From positions 1-64,000 of the forward strand of contig JASIRB010003556.1 of assembly GCA_030323885.1 (NCBI GenBank): 64,000 bases of DNA. Direction: 5' to 3'. The first letter of the stretch is position 1, and every line of letters begins with the position of its first letter. Source of the stretch: Branchipolynoe longqiensis (Eukaryota > Annelida > Polychaeta > Phyllodocida > Polynoidae). The translations under genes and the position numbers were made by a program. The notes beneath the pieces are model-generated. The model saw only the letters and a program-made list of their open reading frames with translations. It had not been told where the DNA came from and ran no database searches. Positions 1 to 10,379 of the stretch are shown here, piece after piece.

Positions 1-300
1 GTGAGTGAGGGGTGATGTTACTAGGGGAGAGTGAGGGAAGTAAACAGTGAGGGGTGGTAATACTAGGGTTGAGTGAGGGGAGTAGACAATGAGGGGTGAC
101 AATACTAGGGGAGAGTGAGGGGAGTGGAGAGTGAGAGGTGGTGGTACTAGGGGAGAGTGAGGGGAGTGGAGAGAGGGGTGGTAATACTAGGGGAGAGTGA
201 GGGGAGTGGAGAGTGAGGGGTGGTGATACTAGGGGAGAGTGAGGGGAGTAGACAGTGAGGGGTGATGATACTGGGGGAGAGTGAGGGGAGTGGAGAGTGC
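1..300. repeat. Minisatellite, ~42-43 bp unit
   Basis: About seven imperfect tandem units, each containing GTGAGGGGTGRTRATACTAG followed by a GAGAGTGAGGGGAGTGGAGA-like half. Units alternate between GGAGA and AGACA endings. The array runs off the left edge of the window, so its true length is unknown. Confidence 0.85.
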
Positions 301-550
301 AGGGTGATGACACGAGGAGAACATACTGGAACCTTCTACTTCTAACGTGTAGCGTACCTGCACTCGGAACTGTTTTCCTAAAAAGCGATCGTGAAATATT
401 TGCATTTTTACAATTTCTGGAAGGAACCGTGGGTTATGAAAAGGGGTATGTTTTGTGCACTTGTGAAAATGTTGATGATTGCGAAAGATCCCTAGAGCAA
501 CAGTTTCTACGTCGGATTTGTAGAATCTGATGCTATCATCGGATTGTGTA
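301..550. other. Unassigned stretch
   Basis: Only short open frames (77 and 80 codons) with no recognisable motif. I see no gene or repeat here. Confidence 0.5.
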
Positions 551-660
551 GCATTAAACTTGCATATGCCGATGACTTTTGAATGTTGGCTTTACTTTAT
601 AGATAACCATATCAGGTTGATAATTATAACCTACTCTAAATTAGTGGAGAGTAACTTTGA
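551..660 (+). mobile_element. TTAA MITE, diverged 5' fragment
   Basis: The order of blocks matches the start of the TTAA-MITE family (TTAAA.TGCAT.CCGATG, then GATAA..ATCAGGTTGAT, then TTATAA.CTAC, then AGTAACTTT). Many substitutions; the rest of the element is not recognisable downstream. Family assignment is by order and spacing of blocks only. Confidence 0.45.
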
Positions 661-1455
661 TGAAAAAGGGCAAATTTCAGAGCAATTGGAGTTAAATGAA
701 CACAAGGCCGGCCAGGAAAAGTGGTCGGCACTAAACAGAAAAAATAGGGAAATTAGCTCTCCTAAGTATTAAGGAAATCAGGAAAGCTATCACCACATGG
801 CGCAGTCCACCTGGGTATGTGTAATGGCACAAACCAACACAGAAGTGGACAGGCCACGGTCCTGCAACTGATCCACCCTGAAATACAAAATGACTAGGGA
901 AGCAACACAGCCATCACACCTGGCTGCAGTCCTAAAGGGTCCGAGTGTGTTCTAGCACACGAGTGCACTATCTAAGGACAGGGTTTAGGTGAAAGGATGC
1001 TGTAACAAATAACAAAAATCTGAATGGAACGGGATCCTCTCCCACAAGCCTGCATGTCACCCAAGTAGATGTACATAGTAGGCTAAGGTATCATTACTCA
1101 GACTAGACAAAAAAAAAAAAATGGAAAATTTCAAAAAAACTAACATAGGCTATTACTAACGACCAAAATTGCAGAAGGCTGACCCGAGCAGACACAGGTA
1201 AACACTCCTGGGCAAAGGAACAGATCAAGACAGCACCACAGCTGTCCAGCGTTGAAAACAAGCACCCTGACAGGAGCTTATACGTTATGGGCAGAGTAAA
1301 TACCTCGTCAATAAAAAAATAAAAATAAAAAAAATAAAAAAGTAATGTTTGTAAGCTTCCAAGACCCCTGTGGCTATGACTCAGATTGTCATATCGTGAT
1401 GACCACTTGGAACAGTAGTATATCATGAGTGACTATACTGGAGAAGTATATAATC
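661..1455. other. Unassigned stretch with A-rich tracts
   Basis: Contains A-tracts near 1108-1122 and 1313-1340. No gene, tRNA-like head or tandem unit seen. Confidence 0.5.
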
Positions 1456-1970
1456 AGGGTGAGGAGATGGAGGAGGACGAGGAGGGGGGAAGAGGAGGAG
1501 GGGTGAAAAAAAAAAAACAAAAAAAAAAAAAAAAAAAAACAAAAAAAAGAGGGAAGGGGGGGGGAGGGGGAGGGAAGGGGGGCAGGAGAAGGGGAAGGGG
1601 GGAGGACGAGGAGAGGGAAGGGGGAAGAGGAGGGGAGGAAAAAAAAAAAAGAGGACAGGAGGAGGGAAGGGGGAGGAGGAGGAGGGAAGGAAAAAAAAAA
1701 GGGGAAGGGAGGGACGAGGAGGAGGAAGGGGAGGAGGAGGAGGGAAGGGGGGGGAGGGGAAGGGGGAGGGGGGTAGGGGAGGAGGAGAAGGGGAAGGGGA
1801 GGAGGACGAGGAGGAGGGAAGGGGGAGGAGGAGGAGGGAAGGGGGGGAGGAGGGGAAGGGGGAGGGGGGTAGGGGGAGGAGGAGAAGGGGAAGGGGAGGA
1901 GGACGAGGAGGAGGGAAGGGTGAGGAGGAGGAGGAGGGAAGGGGGAGTAGGAGGAGGAGGACGAGAAGGG
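1456..1970 (+). repeat. Polypurine (G/A) tract, ~510 bp
   Basis: The plus strand is almost purely G and A, made of GGAGGAGGACGAGGAGG-like blocks and A-runs; similar blocks recur about every 125 bp near 1720-1960. All three frames are open on both strands because purine codons contain few stops, so the ~180-codon open frames here are not genes. Mirror-symmetric purine runs of this length are a known setting for triplex DNA and polymerase slippage. Confidence 0.9.
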
Positions 1971-1999
1971 AATTCATAACCAGATGTCACCGACTGAGT

Positions 2000-2300
2000 C
2001 ACAAATCGCTAATGTCGCCGCCTTCAGTAAGCGCCCGTGGATTGGATTACGGCACACCCGATTGTGCCCTCACCAGGGGTCACTCCGCAGCGCCATGCGG
2101 CGGCAGGGTCAGGCCCTACCCGCTGCAACAATCTCCTGATAAACCGGAAACACGTGCGCGTGCCTCTATGGCCACTTCCGGCCCCGACGCCCGCCACAGT
2201 GCGAGCGAACCCCCGGATGTTCAGAAGTATGCAAATGAGCGTCTCAAATATTCATAACGAGGTTACGTCGCCATAGAAACGCCGTGATTGATGGAGGAGA
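2000..2300 (+). promoter_or_regulatory. CpG-rich island with X-box and octamer motifs
   Basis: CpG-rich compared with surrounding AT-rich DNA. GTCGCCATAGAAAC at 2267-2280 fits the RFX X-box pattern RYYNYY(2)RRNRAC, and an octamer-like ATGCAAAT lies at 2229-2236. RFX X-boxes usually sit close to starts of ciliary genes, but no downstream exon can be recognised, so this is only a candidate. Confidence 0.35.
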
Positions 2301-2599
2301 CACCAGATGGCGTCTTGATCAACGACTATTATAATCTAAGGCCATTCTTTTTTCTTTTTTTTTGGCTTTTTTTCCCCCCTTCGTTTTTATTGTTGATGTT
2401 GTTCGGACCCCCCACCCTCCATCTTCTCCCTCCCAACCCCCCGCCACATCCTCCACACAATATTCCACATCTTTTCCGTGGGATTTTGCTGCTGAAATAA
2501 TTTGGGCTTGTTTATGTGCCACTTCCTGGACTGTTGGACACCTAGGTGACCTGCTTATTGGACCTCAGCTATTGTTGACTCAGTCGGCGCTTGTGAAAA
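2301..2599. other. T-rich then C-rich unassigned DNA
   Basis: T-runs at 2348-2390 followed by CCACCCTCC-type DNA to 2470. No coding or mobile signature seen. Confidence 0.5.
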
Positions 2600-2766
2600 C
2601 AGTAAAACCTCTCTAAATCGACCGACCATGGTCCATTTAGGGAGGTGGTCGGTTTAGAAAGTTGTTTTTCATCATAACAATGATAGTGCATGGCCGACCC
2701 AAATAAAGCAATCGATAAAGGGGAGTGGTCGATCTGTAGAGGTGGTCAGTTAGAGAGGTTGTATTG
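2600..2766. mobile_element. 167-bp MITE, pogo/Tigger-like ends
   Basis: The left end reads CAGTAAAACCTCTCTAA and the reverse complement of the right end reads CAATACAACCTCTCTAA, so 15 of 17 bases match. CAGTNNAACCTC-type ends are known for pogo/Tigger elements. A second inverted motif (TCGACCGACC against GGTGGTCGG) lies inside. The expected TA duplication is not clean: AA on the left, TA on the right. Non-autonomous, no coding capacity. Confidence 0.55.
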
Positions 2767-2842
2767 TATCTACAAGTTGGTTGTCCTTGATACTCTGGCC
2801 TGTGGCAAATGAGTAGACTCAAATGCGAGCCTGACTCGCAAG

Positions 2843-3170
2843 TTGATTGGTTGGTTGTTGGGGTTTTAGGTCCTGACAACATATAAGGTTATATCAGGAT
2901 GGGTACCAACTTGTGAAAGTGCACAGTCATGGTGACTTTATAGTGATGCTGCATTGGGAGACCAGGCCACCAGCACCATGACCTGATATCCCACTCAGTC
3001 ACATTATCCTCACACAGCCAACCAGTCCTTCCCCTAACCCAATAATGCAGAGCGCCTGGCTAGGAAGTGACACACACCAATTTTGTATGTTATTGGTTTG
3101 ACTCGACCAGGGTTTGAATTCTAGGATCTACCAAAACTGCAGATGGACGCTCAACTCATTCGGCCATCCA
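2843..3170 (-). mobile_element. SINE family A, near full length
   Basis: Minus-strand copy. The tRNA-like head lies at 3140-3170 (A-box region GGATGGCCGAATGAGTT, box-B-like diverged to ATTCAAACCCTGG), then the body (GACTGAGTGGGATATCAGGT, ACTATAAAGTCACCATGA), then the 3' tail ending in CCAACAACCAACCAATC. Moderately diverged from the young copy at 60241. Confidence 0.85.
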
Positions 3171-3319
3171 GTATAATAATAATAACATATCTATTTGCAC
3201 CTGATCAGGGTACACACAAGTTGATATGGTCCTACATGTACTGATGGTTGGTTCAGGGACAAATGTATCAGTCTATGCAGATTTAATCGGACCAACATTT
3301 ATATATTTTGTTTTTAAAA

Positions 3320-3684
3320 GGCCATGTCACACCTCACTGGATTAGGGGAAATGGACAGAAACCGAACAAAGTCCGTTTTGTGTCCGTACAAGTTTTGAAC
3401 ATGCACAAAACTAGGAACGAATGCCGCCGGACTGATGTTTACAGTTCTTCTCCGGTTTGAGTTCATTTCCTCCATTGGCTATCCGTTCATGTCCATTTCA
3501 TGTCCGTTTCATGTCCGTTTCATGTCCATTTCATTGCCATTTCATGTCTGTTTAATGTCCGTTTGTCAGGCAGCCATTGACTCGATAGTGCAACATGTTG
3601 ACACATTTTAATACATTTTGATAATTATCACCACTGGACTAGACAATTCTGTCCGTTGATCAATCTGGCGAGGTGTGACAGCGC
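3320..3684. mobile_element. TIR element with internal 12-bp repeats
   Basis: Inverted ends share TGTCACACCTCRCYRGATT: forward at 3325-3343 and reverse near 3662-3680. The interior carries about six units of a 12-bp repeat (TTTCATGTCCGT, 3485-3565). The target duplication is not clear, so the superfamily is unassigned. No open frame. Confidence 0.55.
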
Positions 3685-3689
3685 ATTAG

Positions 3690-3984
3690 AAGAATATGGT
3701 GGGTCTTGCCCCAGCCCCAACGGATGGGTATGTGCACCTTTAATAATGTTGATAATTGCCATGGACCCTTTAGTTGATACCGTCGGCAGTTCTATTCTCC
3801 GCTGCTAAATTGATGTGCTTGAACACGGTTAATAAAAGCATGCATACCCAACTATTTCGGTACGCAAAATGACATCGATTGTGCATCTTTTCACTTCAAA
3901 TGTCTCTAATGTTAAAGCATCATAATCTGATAAACGGCATCAAATGTTCCATAGCATAACATTTACCTAGATGCCGTCCTATAT
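3690..3984. other. Unassigned AT-rich stretch
   Basis: No gene, tandem unit or repeat family recognised. Confidence 0.45.
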
Positions 3985-4205
3985 ATATGTGATGTATAAA
4001 ACTTATATGAGTATAAAGACGCGGAAGGGATGATTCCTTATATTGGCCACCCTTATGTTGTGTACTACTTTATGGGTGACCCCCTCTTCACGGTAGGACA
4101 GGTGGCGCCACCCCCCCCCCCCGCAGCTAGCAGTGCCGTGAATACTGTCACTCGCGCACTGGGAATTTCAGTACCAGACCACGTATTAAACAGTTATTGT
4201 TGCAT
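3985..4205 (+). repeat. Dispersed repeat family F, copy 1
   Basis: Shares ordered blocks with the reverse complement of 12395-12605: GATGTATA, GAGTATAAAG, CCTTATATTGG/CCACCC, GTACTACTTTATGGGTGA, GGACAGGTGGCGCCACC, CGCACTGG. The first block also recurs alone at 11566-11605. No coding frame; mobile origin inferred from dispersal only. Confidence 0.65.
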
Positions 4206-4207
4206 AA

Positions 4208-4383
4208 AAAGGGAATACTAAGTCAATTAAAATAGAACTTGTTACTCCTGAAACCTATTGCGTCCAGAATTTTGGTGTGCATGCCAGATGTAACTTTCTT
4301 TTTTTCATTTCAAATATCTAAAGATTTAGTCATTTATAATAAAAGTTGATTATGTTGATCGTCATGTTCTGCGATATTTATTC
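4208..4383 (-). mobile_element. TTAA MITE, internal fragment
   Basis: Matches the middle of the family in reverse orientation (TAGAACTTGTTACTCCTGAA, TTTCAAATATCTAAAG, TTGATCGTCATG). Both ends missing. Confidence 0.55.
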
Positions 4384-4428
4384 AAGATATATAGCAAATT
4401 ATGAATATAATATAAAGATATCATTTAA

Positions 4429-5568
4429 TTAAAGCTGCATATTGCCATGAAAACATCAACTTTTCAAAACCAAAACAGTTATCTAAATTTGATTCTAGAT
4501 ATCTAACTTAGATACTGGTGCACTTATTAAGCATTTAATAAAATACTGAGGCAATTGAATATGGGTCACTCTCCTGAAAACTGGTCAGCATGGGATGGGA
4601 TTTTAAAACATCAATAAAAAAACTTCCTACTTATTTTTTTGCTTATACTTTTCATATTCAGGTTCAGATTTGATGAAAGAAATAAGGGAAATAAAATAAA
4701 CTGTGTGCAACTTTGGTCCTTTTAGTCATGAAGTGTTTTTGTACCAAAAAAGCCCATTTTACAGTCAGTCATTTGTAACATGACATATGGAACATGGTTG
4801 GATCCTTACTACCATCTTGTATTGCATTGATATATCAAACAAAACAGTTCCCAAATCAAAAAGGAAATATTTATTAACATGTATGCATGGCTAAATTAAA
4901 AAAAAAAAAAATTTGTTGTCATCAAAACTAACATTACAAATTTCCGTCACACGTGTAACCAGTGGTGTCCTGATGCCACACAAATATTGTACACTAATTA
5001 TTCAGTGAATAAAGCATGGCTGGGAATTACTTTTTTTTATCAATATAAGCACTACATATTTCTGTATATTATGCCATGATTAATATGCTTCTAAGTATGA
5101 TATTATTTAATTGTGATTAGATTTTGATTAAGCAGACTGTGTGGTGTCCTAAACATGTGTTACACGTGTGACACACATGTTATACTGCCATAAGACATAG
5201 GTTAATCATGGACTACACCTTTATTTTTTATCTCACCAATTTATATTTTACATAGATGTAAAGGGGCGATTTCCAGCTTTCATTTGCAACCAAAAAATGT
5301 GAAAAATCCAAATATTAGATTTTAACTCTTCATGTGACACTTCTGGCCAGTTTTCAGGAGAGTGACCCATATACACCATTACTCCAGAAGCCTTTTGGCA
5401 TGCTTGCCAACATTAATTTGGCATGGTTGCACTTCAAATATCTCAAAAGTTAGCCACTTAAAATAAATGGTACTTCAAACTAAAGTAAGCTACATTATAA
5501 CAATCAACTTAGTGTATTTATCTCAGAAAATGTCAGAAACTGAAAACCATCGGATTATGCAACTTTAC
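4429..5568 (-). mobile_element. TTAA MITE split by a TA-flanked element
   Basis: The left half (4429-4561) starts TTAA then AGCTGCAT. The right half (5370-5568) ends with CCATCGGATTATGCAACT then TTAC, a mutated TTAA. Removing 4562-5369 and one TA restores the family order, including the CAATT.AATA junction seen in intact copies, so the inner element is younger than this MITE. Confidence 0.85.
4562..5369. mobile_element. 808-bp TA-flanked TIR element (non-autonomous)
   Basis: The left end TGGGTCACTCTCCTGAAAAC and the reverse complement of the right end agree over about 28 bp, apart from one T/C difference in CTGGTCAG versus CTGGCCAG. TA is present on both sides (4560-4561, 5370-5371) and reconstruction of the empty MITE site supports a TA target duplication. 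Inside, GTCACACGTGTAAC (4946-4959) and its exact reverse complement (5159-5172) form a second inverted repeat. No long open frame, so a defective derivative. TA duplication suggests Tc1/mariner or a similar group; the ends do not identify the family. Confidence 0.85.
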
Positions 5569-5829
5569 CTTGAATCATATTGGTGTATGAACTCATTTTG
5601 TTGCCCATTTCCATTGAGCGGCGATGAAATCAAATACATCATTACATTTGTTTCAATCGCCATTTCTTCACGACCATTTCAAATCTAGTTCATCTACAAT
5701 ACAGGGAGTTTGACGCCCCTGTCCTGCAGTGTTGTAAACCACTGCCTTGTGCTACAGGTTCTTGACAGAACCGAAGGCTAACGGAGCAAACCCTAAACAG
5801 AAAACCATGTTACTGTGTCAGCATTAAAG
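5569..5829. other. Unassigned stretch
   Basis: No gene or repeat family recognised. Confidence 0.4.
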
Positions 5830-6055
5830 GCGGTTGATGTATGGAACTCCCAACATCTCCCGACCAGCCACTGCAGGGACAAATAGTTTTGCACCTGTCT
5901 TGACATGTTCTTGCTGGTGTGAAACCTCTATTTGCTTCCCGAGAGAGTGCCGCTGGTAACTTGCAAAAGCCAGCAGCACTTCAACCACACATGAGCAGCA
6001 GTCAAGTAATGAAAGCAGTCTTTGTTGCATTGTGACCGACAGCATGATGATGATG
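5830..6055 (+). mobile_element. LINE remnant with internal deletion
   Basis: Positions 5883-5983 match the segment just upstream of the LINE at 25948-26047. From about 6000 the sequence jumps to the LINE 3' end (CAGTCAAGTAATGAAAGCAG, then GCATTGTGACCGACAGCATG and ATGATGATG). The whole reverse-transcriptase region is missing. It shows the same 3' microsatellite (ATG)n end as the copies at 27384 and 38573. Confidence 0.7.
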
Positions 6056-6057
6056 AT

Positions 6058-6625
6058 GACAATACTGTAGTAGTTTGCACTGAGCTCTCAGGCAAGTAAC
6101 CTCATAACTATCTAGGCATGGGTAGTGTGTTGATATCAGGGAGACTACATGATGTAACAGTAATGCCAAGTACACACCTACCGTTTACGATTCGCGCACT
6201 AAAACTCGCGACGACCTTACGACTGAGAACAGGCCAATTCATTTTTCGAATCGTGAATCGTATTCGCAAGCAAGCAGTTTTAGCCCTGAAACTGATTTTT
6301 AAGTTGTGAATCGCAATCGGTAGGTGTGCTAGGGGAGCGCACACCTCACAACTTTTGGGCAGTTTTAGATCGTATACGGTAGGTGGGTGTGGAAAATGGT
6401 AGGTGTGTACCTGGCATAATAATACTTACAATTCCAGGGGGACGAGTGTAGTAGTCTGCACTGATTGTTGAGGCAAGTAACCACATACACAGGTAGACGT
6501 GGGTAGTGTGTTTATATCAGGGCGCCTAGGTGGTGTAATGGTTAGCACACTGGGCCAGAATGCAAAGAGATGTGGGTTCGAGTATCGCTCTAGGTGCAAT
6601 ATTTCCCATTTCCATCACCCACCAT
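6058..6625 (+). mobile_element. tRNA-Gln-like SINE (family B), interrupted
   Basis: Family B carries a head resembling tRNA-Gln: GGTGGTGTAATGGTTAGCAC at 6529-6548 and box B GGGTTCGAG at 6574-6582, followed by CTCTAGGTGCAATATTTCCC. The region before the head (GTAGTCTGCACTGA, GAGGCAAGTAAC, GGTAGTGTGTTTATATCAGG) occurs twice, at 6068-6150 and 6449-6515, so this locus is a dimer-like arrangement. A Harbinger-like MITE (6164-6416) has landed in the first head. Confidence 0.75.
6164..6416. mobile_element. 253-bp Harbinger-like MITE
   Basis: The left end TGCCAAGTACACACCTACCG and the reverse complement of the right end TGCCAGGTACACACCTACC match with one difference. TAA flanks both sides (6161-6163, 6417-6419), the 3-bp duplication usual for PIF/Harbinger. 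The interior is palindromic (GATTCGCGCACTAAAAC, TTTTCGAATCGTGAATCG). No coding capacity. Shares over 30 bp of left-end identity with the element at 8563. Confidence 0.8.
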
Positions 6626-6639
6626 GACAATACTTATTC

Positions 6640-6845
6640 TTCCATGTAGCTGGTTTGTTGTTGGAATGTAACGTCCTGGTAACATCTAAGGTCATATCAG
6701 GACGGGTACTGACTTGTGACAGTGCACACTCATGGCGACTTTATAGTGATGTCCCACTGGGAAATCAGGCCACCAGTACCATAACCCGATATCCCACTCA
6801 GTCACATTACCATGACACTGAGCTAAGCAGTCCTTCCATATAGCT
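6640..6845 (-). mobile_element. SINE family A, 5'-truncated, with target duplication
   Basis: Element body 6652-6833 on the minus strand, lacking the tRNA head. It is flanked by TTCCATGTAGCT (6640-6651) and TTCCATATAGCT (6834-6845), a 12-bp duplication with one mismatch. Truncation at the 5' end with a duplication is the expected product of LINE-driven target-primed reverse transcription. Confidence 0.85.
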
Positions 6846-6934
6846 ACATGTTATGTTAATACAATTATAATGCTTCCTTCCATGAAGGTCAGAAATCCAA
6901 TGTTTCTCTTTGTAGTAGTACTTGTACACTAGTT

Positions 6935-7775
6935 GAGGTGTGTGTGTGTTGTTGTGTGAGTGTGTGTGTGGGTGTTGGTGTGTGTGTGGTGTAAGTGTGT
7001 GTGGGTGAGGGTGTGGGTGAGGGTGTGAGTGTGGGTGTGTGAGTCGGTGTGGGTGTGTGGGTGTTGGTGTGGGGGTGTGGGAGTGTGTGGATGCGTATGG
7101 GTGTGGGTGTGGGTCTGTGTGTGTGGGTGAGAGTGTGGGTGTGGGTGTGCGTGTGGCGATTGGGTGTGGGTGTGGGGGTTGAATGTGTGTGGGTGCGTGT
7201 GAGTGTGAGTGTGGATGTGTGGGTGTGGGCATGTGTGTGGGTGTGGGCATGGGTGTGGGTGTGGGTTGTGTGGGTATGTGTAGGTGTGATTGTTGGGGTG
7301 TGGAGTGTGAGTGTGTATGGGTGTGGGTGTGGGTGGGTGTGGGGTATGGGTGTGTGCGTGGTGTGTGTGGGATGGGTGGGTGTGGGTGTGGGTGAGGGAG
7401 AGGGTGAGGGTGAGGGTGTGGGTGTGGGTATATGTATCGCTGTGGGTTGGTTGGGTGTGGGTGTGGTTGAGGGTGAGGGTGTGGGTGTGGAGGTCGGTAT
7501 TGGGGTGTGTGTTGGTGTATGTGTGGGTGCGGGTGTGTGTGGGTGTGGGTGTGGGTGAGCGTGACGGTGTGGGTGTGGCGGTGTGTGTGGGTGTGTGTGT
7601 GGGTGTGGTTGTGGGTGAGGCTGAGGGTGTCGGGGGGGTGAGTGTTTGGGTGTGAGTGGGTGGGGGATGGGTGGGTGTGGGTGATGGTGTGGGTGTGGGT
7701 GTAGGTGAGGGTTTGGCTGTGGGTGTGCGTGAGGGTGTGGGTGTGGCTGGGGGTGTTGTCGAGTGAATGAAGGGG
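6935..7775. repeat. (GTGTGG/GGGTGTG)n minisatellite
   Basis: GT-rich array dominated by GTGTGGGTGTGGGTG with scattered GGGTGAGGGTGAGGGTG blocks (7393-7415). The G-rich strand has many runs of three Gs, so quadruplex formation is possible. Long frames on both strands (350, 333 and 169 codons) are by-products of the stop-free repeat. Confidence 0.9.
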
Positions 7776-8562
7776 GGGGGGATGGTGTTTTTTCTGTTCG
7801 TGTTCTTTTTGTCTTCGAACTAGATCGATACAACATGGTAAAGTGTAACTTAAAACCAAATGATATCCCCTGACTTCTGCGGCGGATCAAACAGCGGATT
7901 CTACGTTTTTCATTTTTTATTTTATTTCATTATTTTTAAACCTGAGTATGCGCATGTGCCTATTTTTGCAGACTGAAAACACTCGTAATGCTTAATGGGT
8001 TTAATATGTTCGCCGTGACCGTACCTGTTGCCACGTCGTTTTGTCTGTTATTACACATGAGCGTCGTCCGTCCATTACAGGGCAGACGACATCCCGGTTC
8101 GACAAAAGGAAAAAGCGCGCGAAAACAAAAAAAAAGCCTCGTTTTACCGGTCACGGCTCCGAACTTCAACCACATGGAATCACCCCCACCCCACCCAGAC
8201 ACACACACAGACACACACCCTCACACCCCACAACCTACACCCACATCCCCCACATCCAAACACCTCCTGTCACGATGGTGTTTTCTTTGTAGTGTGCGTC
8301 GACGGTGTTCACAGTATTATAAGTTATAATATAACTGAGCAGAGTAGTAGTACTAGTAGCCATCACCAGCCATCCTTTTTTTCTTGAAGATTTATACTGC
8401 CTATCATGGATAAGTCTGATTAGACTTGTTTTCTCCATTAGACAGTTTGTCGATAGAACGCCTGAGCCTACACTTTTACCAAGGGACCCAAGGGATTTTT
8501 AGCCTCCTACACCACATAGGCACGGTACGGTATGAGAACAACCAGCCTTTGATGACGCTGTA
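7776..8562. other. Unassigned stretch with a short CA tract
   Basis: Contains a CACACACACAGACACACACC tract around 8199-8218, and otherwise no recognisable gene or mobile element. An ATGCGCATGT motif at 7948 resembles half of an NRF1 site but stands alone. Confidence 0.4.
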
Positions 8563-10175
8563 TGGCTGGCACACACCTACCGTCTGTGCGCACCCACCTA
8601 CCGTTTACGATTCGCGCACTAAAACTGACGACCCGACCCGACCCGACCCGTTTCCCGACTGGAGCGCTCACATATACCGTCCGTTTTCGCGACTCTCCCT
8701 CCCTCTCTCCCTCCCTGTGTCTGTGTGTGTGTCTGTGTGTGTGTTACTCTGTGCCTCTGTGTGTGTCTGTGTGTTTTTGTGTCTCTGTGTGTGTCTCTGT
8801 GTGTGTCTCTGTGTGTGCCTCTGTGTGTGTCTCTGTGTGTGTCTGTGTCTGTGTGTGTCTATGTGTGTGTCTTTGTGTGTGTGTCTGTGTGTCTGACCCT
8901 GTGTCTATGTGCGTGTCTCTATGTCGGTGTGTCTGTGTGTGTCTGTGTGTGTGACTCCCTCCCTCTCTCCCTCCCTGTGTATGTGTGTGTCTTACTCTGT
9001 GTCTCTGTGTCTGTGTATGTCTGTGTCTGTGTGTGTCTGTGTGTGTGTCTCTGTGTGTGTCTGTGTGTGTGTCTCTTTGTATCGGTGTGTCTGTGTGTGT
9101 CTCTGTGCATGTGTATCTGTGTGTGACTCTGTGTATCTGTGTGTGTCTCTATGTCTGTGTATGTGTCTCTGTGTGTGTCTCTGAAAGAGAGACACACAGA
9201 CACTCACCCTCCCTCCCTCCCTCGCTGTGTCTGTGTGTGTGTCTGTGTGTGTCTCTGTGTGTGTGTCTCTGTGTGTGTCTCGGTGGGTCTGTGTGTGTCT
9301 CTGTGCATGTGTCTCTGTGTGTGACTCTGTGTATCTGTGTGTGTATCTATGTCTGTGTATGCGTCTCTGTGTGTGTGTCTCTGAAAGAGAGACACACAGA
9401 CACTCTCCCTCCCTCCCTCCCTCTCTCCGTGTGTGACTTGTGTACTGTTGTTTAGTGGGTGCTCTGTGTTTCTCTGAAAGAGAGACACACATACACTCTC
9501 CCTCTCCCTCCCTCTCTCCCCCTCCCTCCAACACAGAGATACAGAGACACACACATAGACACAGAGACACACATACATACACATAGACACACACACAGAC
9601 ACAGAGACACACACAGACACACACAGAGACACACATATAGACACAGAGACACACATAAATACACAGAGACACAGAGACACAGAGACACACACAGACACAC
9701 ACAGACACAGAGACACACACACAGACACACACATAGGCACACAGACACCCATACAGACACAGAGACACACACAGAGACACAGAGACACACACAGAGACAC
9801 AGAGACACACACACACAGACACACACACAGACACACACACAGAGACACATACAGAGACACACACAGAGACACACACAGACACACACAGACAAAGAGACAC
9901 ACAGAGACACAGAGGACTTGGATGGCAAACGGACGTTGGGTATCACACATATACCGTATAAGATATGACTGACCGCTCACACCTACCGTTTCTTGAACGG
10001 CCCGATTCGTTTTTCGAATCCCTTGCGATTCGAGTTTTAAGCCCTAAAACTGAGTTTTAAGTCAGGAATCGCAAGGCTCTGGTGTGCTCGGGTGTCGCAC
10101 ACCTAACGACTAAAACCCAGTTTTACGTCGTAAACGGGCAGTTTTACGTCGTAAACGGGAGGTGTGCGCCGGGCA
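8563..10175. mobile_element. Harbinger-like MITE expanded by a GT/CA array
   Basis: The left end TGGCTGGCACACACCTACCG (8563-8582) and the reverse complement of the right end TGCCCGGCGCACACCTCCCG (ending 10175) match at 16 of 20 positions. They belong to the same family as the 253-bp element at 6164: the segment CCGTTTACGATTCGCGCAC is shared. Flanks are GTA and TTA, a near match to a 3-bp duplication. Positions 9960-10175 alone resemble most of a standard copy; 8700-9920 is an inserted or amplified repeat, making this copy over six times the usual length. Confidence 0.7.
8700..9920. repeat. GT arm / CA arm quasi-palindrome
   Basis: The left arm (8715-9185) is TCTGTGTGTG-type. The right arm (9530-9915) is its reverse complement, CACACAGACA-type. 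Between them TCTCTGAAAGAGAGACACAC plus a CCCTCCCTCCC tract occurs three times (about 9178, 9379, 9472). The arms could fold back on one another over several hundred bases. Open frames of up to 302 codons across it are repeat artefacts. Confidence 0.85.
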
Positions 10176-10379
10176 TTAAGTTATACACAGCGGTGGAAAT
10201 CCGAATTGGCAGAGGTGGGGGCACACAAATTCATATCACAGATACTTCTGACAGGCTGTAACAGTGGCAGAGACACACATACATCATAAGCAGTATTTTT
10301 TTAAATATCAATTCCCCCCCTCCCCTCCCTCCTCTCGCCATTTCGTCGTATTCTTGCTAATGGCCGAGAGGAGATTCAG

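Noticed and set aside
6529..6585. Candidate tRNA-Gln gene
   Set aside because: A and B boxes resemble tRNA-Gln, but the acceptor and anticodon stems do not pair and it is followed by SINE family B sequence.
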